A DNA stretch of 64,000 nt, taken from positions 682,001 through 746,000 of the forward strand of contig CAVOQE010000001.1 in assembly GCA_963698275.1 (NCBI GenBank), written 5' to 3'. The position numbers and the translations under genes were made by a program. This DNA comes from Anderseniella sp963698275. GTDB lineage: Bacteria > Pseudomonadota > Alphaproteobacteria > Rhizobiales > Aestuariivirgaceae. The notes under the pieces were generated by a model that ran no database searches, was not told where the DNA came from, and worked only from the letters and a program-made list of their open reading frames with translations. Positions 61,805 to 64,000 of this stretch are shown one piece after another. The number at the start of each line of letters is the position of its first letter. Position 1 is the first letter of the stretch.

Positions 61805-62640
61805 GTTTGACGGGTAGTTGTACGGAAGTCTCCGCAGCGGGATCTTTCGCGGTATCCTCAAAGGGGTAGTGTTTGCTCGCAATTGCGTCGACAACTGCCG
61901 TTATGCTTTTGTTCCAGTTGATCGGCTTGTCTGATGGTGTCGATAGTGGCACTGCAAACGCTCAATGATATCGCTGGGTACGCAAAAGACAATTGACGTT
62001 TAGTGAGAATTTCCGTTTAATTACAGTTACTAAAGCGTCCACTTTGGTGAAGTGGTCGGGATTAAAAGGCTCCAATATTAGAACTCACTGGCGTTTCAGT
62101 GCATTGTACTGATGAGTTGGTGAAGTGACGCACGACTGTCCTGTTGACAGTGGCGCCGGAGGCTTGCCCGATCCACAGATGAGTGGCGTGGCAACGAGTG
62201 TTAGTTAGTTTGAGTTGGGGGGAGAAAGCGAGACCGAATCCGTCATGTCTCAACAGCATTTCCCCACTGCTATTGTTGGACCAAACCCGCTGATGCGCGA
62301 AAGCCTGTCGCGGTTCCTGCAGAAGTCCTCATTCAACGTTGCCGCGCTGGCATCATGCGTAGACGATTTTCCGCTCGCGGCCCTGCCGCCCGATCGCGCC
62401 ATCCTGCTGATCATAGACGGCTGCGATCATCCAGGTGATACCTGCAGCCAGATTGAACGCTTCAGGCAAGACCATCCATCCGGGCGGGTTGTCGTACTGG
62501 CCAATCACTGTGCGCCCGGTGACATAGCGCGGGTGCTGCGGTCAGGCGCCAACGGCTATTTCGCCACGATCGCCACATGTGACGACTTCATCAAGTCACT
62601 CGAACTGGTGATGGGAGGACAGACCGTCCTGCCGTCGGAG
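61805..62640 (+). repeat. Direct repeat, copy 2 (regulator gene plus upstream region)
   Basis: Counterpart of 54370-55205. The last 60 bases before the ATG and the first 400 coding bases are nearly identical to copy 1; the region further upstream is related but has drifted. Confidence 0.85.
61993..62021 (+). promoter_or_regulatory. Promoter of regulator copy 2
   Basis: TTGACG (61993-61998), a 17-base spacer and TTTAAT (62016-62021), in the same place as in copy 1. The leader to the ATG is about 224 bases. Confidence 0.6.
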
Positions 62641-63123
62641 GCCCTGGAAGCGGTTCTCTTGCGCACTGCTGCTGGCGAAGCAAATGCCAACATCCGGCTG
62701 GATGCAGCGCCAATCGAGATGCCGGTCAGCGGTCCAAACGCGCCACGTTTCTCGGCCCGCGAACTTTACATTCTGCGCTGCCTGACCGAGGGCAGCGCGA
62801 ACAAGGTGATTGCCCGCGAATGCGACATTGCCGAGGGCACGGTGAAGGTCCATGTCAAAGCAATCATGCGCAAGACAAAAGTGCAGAACCGGACCCAGGC
62901 AGCGATCTGGGCGTTGAACAACCGGGCACTGGTGTGGCCTCTCACAGACGAGCCGTGCCGCGGCCCGGTCGCAGAACGGCCGATCATCAAAATCGCGCTG
63001 GAAACACAAAAAAATACCACGACACTGCCGGAGACAGCCGAGCAGGTTGAGCAAGATATCGATATCGCAGCGCACTCCATAAGACGTGTTGCTGGAACCG
63101 ACATCACGACAAAGGCCAGTTGA
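62245..63123 (+). CDS. LuxR/NarL-type regulator with degenerate receiver, copy 2
   Basis: Regulator of 292 residues, paralogue of the gene at 54810. Its first 132 residues differ from copy 1 at only six positions by my count (L17M, E41D, A66T, A80G, A92G, M94I), so it shares the missing acidic pair and lysine and the retained Asp58. The linker (residues 133-168) and the tail after the helix-turn-helix are quite different. The DNA-binding part is FSARELYILRCLTEGSANKVIARECDIAEGTVKVHVKAIMRK, close but not identical to copy 1. It is followed after 4 bases by a secreted protein gene. Confidence 0.88.
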   Translation: MSQQHFPTAIVGPNPLMRESLSRFLQKSSFNVAALASCVDDFPLAALPPDRAILLIIDGCDHPGDTCSQIERFRQDHPSGRVVVLANHCAPGDIARVLRSGANGYFATIATCDDFIKSLELVMGGQTVLPSEALEAVLLRTAAGEANANIRLDAAPIEMPVSGPNAPRFSARELYILRCLTEGSANKVIARECDIAEGTVKVHVKAIMRKTKVQNRTQAAIWALNNRALVWPLTDEPCRGPVAERPIIKIALETQKNTTTLPETAEQVEQDIDIAAHSIRRVAGTDITTKAS

Positions 63124-63127
63124 TCTG

Positions 63128-64000
63128 ATGGCACAGGGTAAGCGGCAGTCCGTTGGTTTACCGCAACGCATCTTAACCGCGTGCGGCAGCCACCTGCAGC
63201 GACTGTTCAACTCGGTGGGCCTGAAGCCGCTATGCATGGTTGCTGCATCAGCGGTGCTTGTTGGCAGCGTACACGCATTTGCAAAGGACAATTTGGCAAC
63301 GGCTGAAGTGATCATCGCGCCTGCCATGCAGGAACCGAGCTATCTTGAGCCGGCCGTGGATCCGGTGTTCCAGACTGCGTTTGTGAAGGTCACAAATCCA
63401 GGCAATAACGGAGCAGGGATTGTGCCTTGCGACCCCGCGTATTGCACTCATCGCTACTCCAGCGCGCAGGCTTGGAATGCGGACCAGAGTCTGTTGCTTA
63501 TCGCCAACGGCTGCAGTGGCTGGTGTTTTCTTGACGGACAGACCCATCAATCCCTGTTTCAACGCCGGATCCCAACGGCATGCGAATGGCACCCAACCGA
63601 TCCCCAACTGATGATTTGTGTGCACGGCAATGGGGTGCTGACATGGGCACCGCGGGAAAATCACATCATCCCGATCTGGCAGTCTGAGAACTATTTCGGA
63701 TTTGAATTCGGGCCGGGCAACGGCAATCCATCCCACGACGGCACGAGGATAGCATTGAAGGCCCGCACCAGAGCCGGTGACAAGGTCGCATTTGCATACG
63801 ACCTGTCTGCCAGGCGCAAGTTTCCCGACATTGCGCTTGCCGAACTGTCTGGTGAGAACAATCACGCCATCATATCACCGTCAGGCCGCTATATCTTCCT
63901 GTTCCAGGAACCGGTGGACGGCGTGGAGCAGGCTTATGTCTTCACCGCTGAAGGCGAGCAGATACAGCACTGGACAGAGCATCACCGCCCCGGGCACGGC
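63128..64000 (+). CDS. Secreted protein, beta-propeller-like, cut by the window end
   Basis: Open frame of 291 codons running off the window, 4 bases after regulator copy 2. A hydrophobic segment at about residues 38-55 (PLCMVAASAVLVGSVHAFA) looks like a signal peptide after a long basic N-terminus. The exported part has an early Cys-rich region (VPCDPAYCTHRY, NGCSGWCFL, CEWHP, MICVHG) that could form disulfides, and later DGTRIALKARTRAG and ISPSGRYIFLFQEP, repeats of the TolB/WD-like propeller kind. The function is unknown; it may act outside the cell on the polysaccharide or report on it. Confidence 0.7.
   Translation, partial: MAQGKRQSVGLPQRILTACGSHLQRLFNSVGLKPLCMVAASAVLVGSVHAFAKDNLATAEVIIAPAMQEPSYLEPAVDPVFQTAFVKVTNPGNNGAGIVPCDPAYCTHRYSSAQAWNADQSLLLIANGCSGWCFLDGQTHQSLFQRRIPTACEWHPTDPQLMICVHGNGVLTWAPRENHIIPIWQSENYFGFEFGPGNGNPSHDGTRIALKARTRAGDKVAFAYDLSARRKFPDIALAELSGENNHAIISPSGRYIFLFQEPVDGVEQAYVFTAEGEQIQHWTEHHRPGHG

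Overview
The window looks like a chromosomal stretch of an alphaproteobacterium, most likely of the Hyphomicrobiales type. The strongest marker is a circularly permuted two-piece tmRNA whose tag reads ANDNYAEARLAA. Others are an SspB of the alphaproteobacterial type, a BA14K-family protein, a DUF2853 protein and the hflK-hflC-DUF2065-degP gene order. Nearly all of it is ordinary, densely packed chromosome. I see no IS element, phage, plasmid or CRISPR array.

Layout. 0-3.3 kb: a small secreted protein, murein endopeptidase mepA, ClpXP adaptor sspB, a cupredoxin-like secreted protein and the tmRNA gene, all on the minus strand. 3.4-7.8 kb: DUF2853, then an overlapping operon thyA-GNAT-folA-amine oxidase, closely followed by ttcA. 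7.8-11.6 kb: an orphan peptide-type ABC binding protein, then glutathione-dependent formaldehyde dehydrogenase and a UPF0178 protein. 12.1-15 kb: a kynurenine operon (frameshifted kynU, kynA, a formamidase-type hydrolase) that degrades tryptophan towards anthranilate. 15-21 kb: a DMT transporter, S-formylglutathione hydrolase (partner of the formaldehyde dehydrogenase), then hflKC, DUF2065 and degP. 21-25.5 kb: serB, divergent miaA-GNAT-mlrC-like peptidase, BA14K. 25.5-33.1 kb: a cupin, a LuxR-type regulator and a potABCD-like ABC transporter operon ending in two dehydrogenase genes, the second one frameshifted.

33.2-52 kb is rich in branched-chain amino-acid genes: ilvB, an EamA transporter, ilvN, a LysE exporter, then (after pdxJ, an unknown gene, an SLC13-type transporter and a TetR regulator) ilvC, a PLP aminotransferase, small enzymes, a dioxygenase/homocysteine methyltransferase pair facing a frameshifted TetR gene, phzF and leuA. 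Two leader peptides look like attenuators: a short Ile-Leu-Val-Val-Val leader with a terminator before ilvB, and a leucine-rich leader before leuA whose Leu codons are complementary to the leuA Shine-Dalgarno region. A tRNA-Lys(CUU) and glmS follow.

54.4-64 kb is a polysaccharide locus (TviB- and TviC-like sugar-nucleotide enzymes, deacetylase, glycosyltransferase, FemAB-like protein) bracketed by two directly repeated copies of a regulator gene. Each copy carries about 400 bp of related upstream DNA with a matching promoter. The regulators have a receiver-like domain lacking the usual acidic pair and lysine. The second copy is followed by a secreted protein that runs off the window.

Three genes (kynU, the 2-hydroxyacid dehydrogenase and a TetR gene) each contain exactly two single-base +1 shifts, while the protein sequence in the combined frames is otherwise well conserved. 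Sequencing error is the simplest explanation, but the pairing is odd. I found no clearly new multi-gene system. The most unusual signals are the two amino-acid leaders, the duplicated regulator units around the polysaccharide block, and the paired frameshifts.
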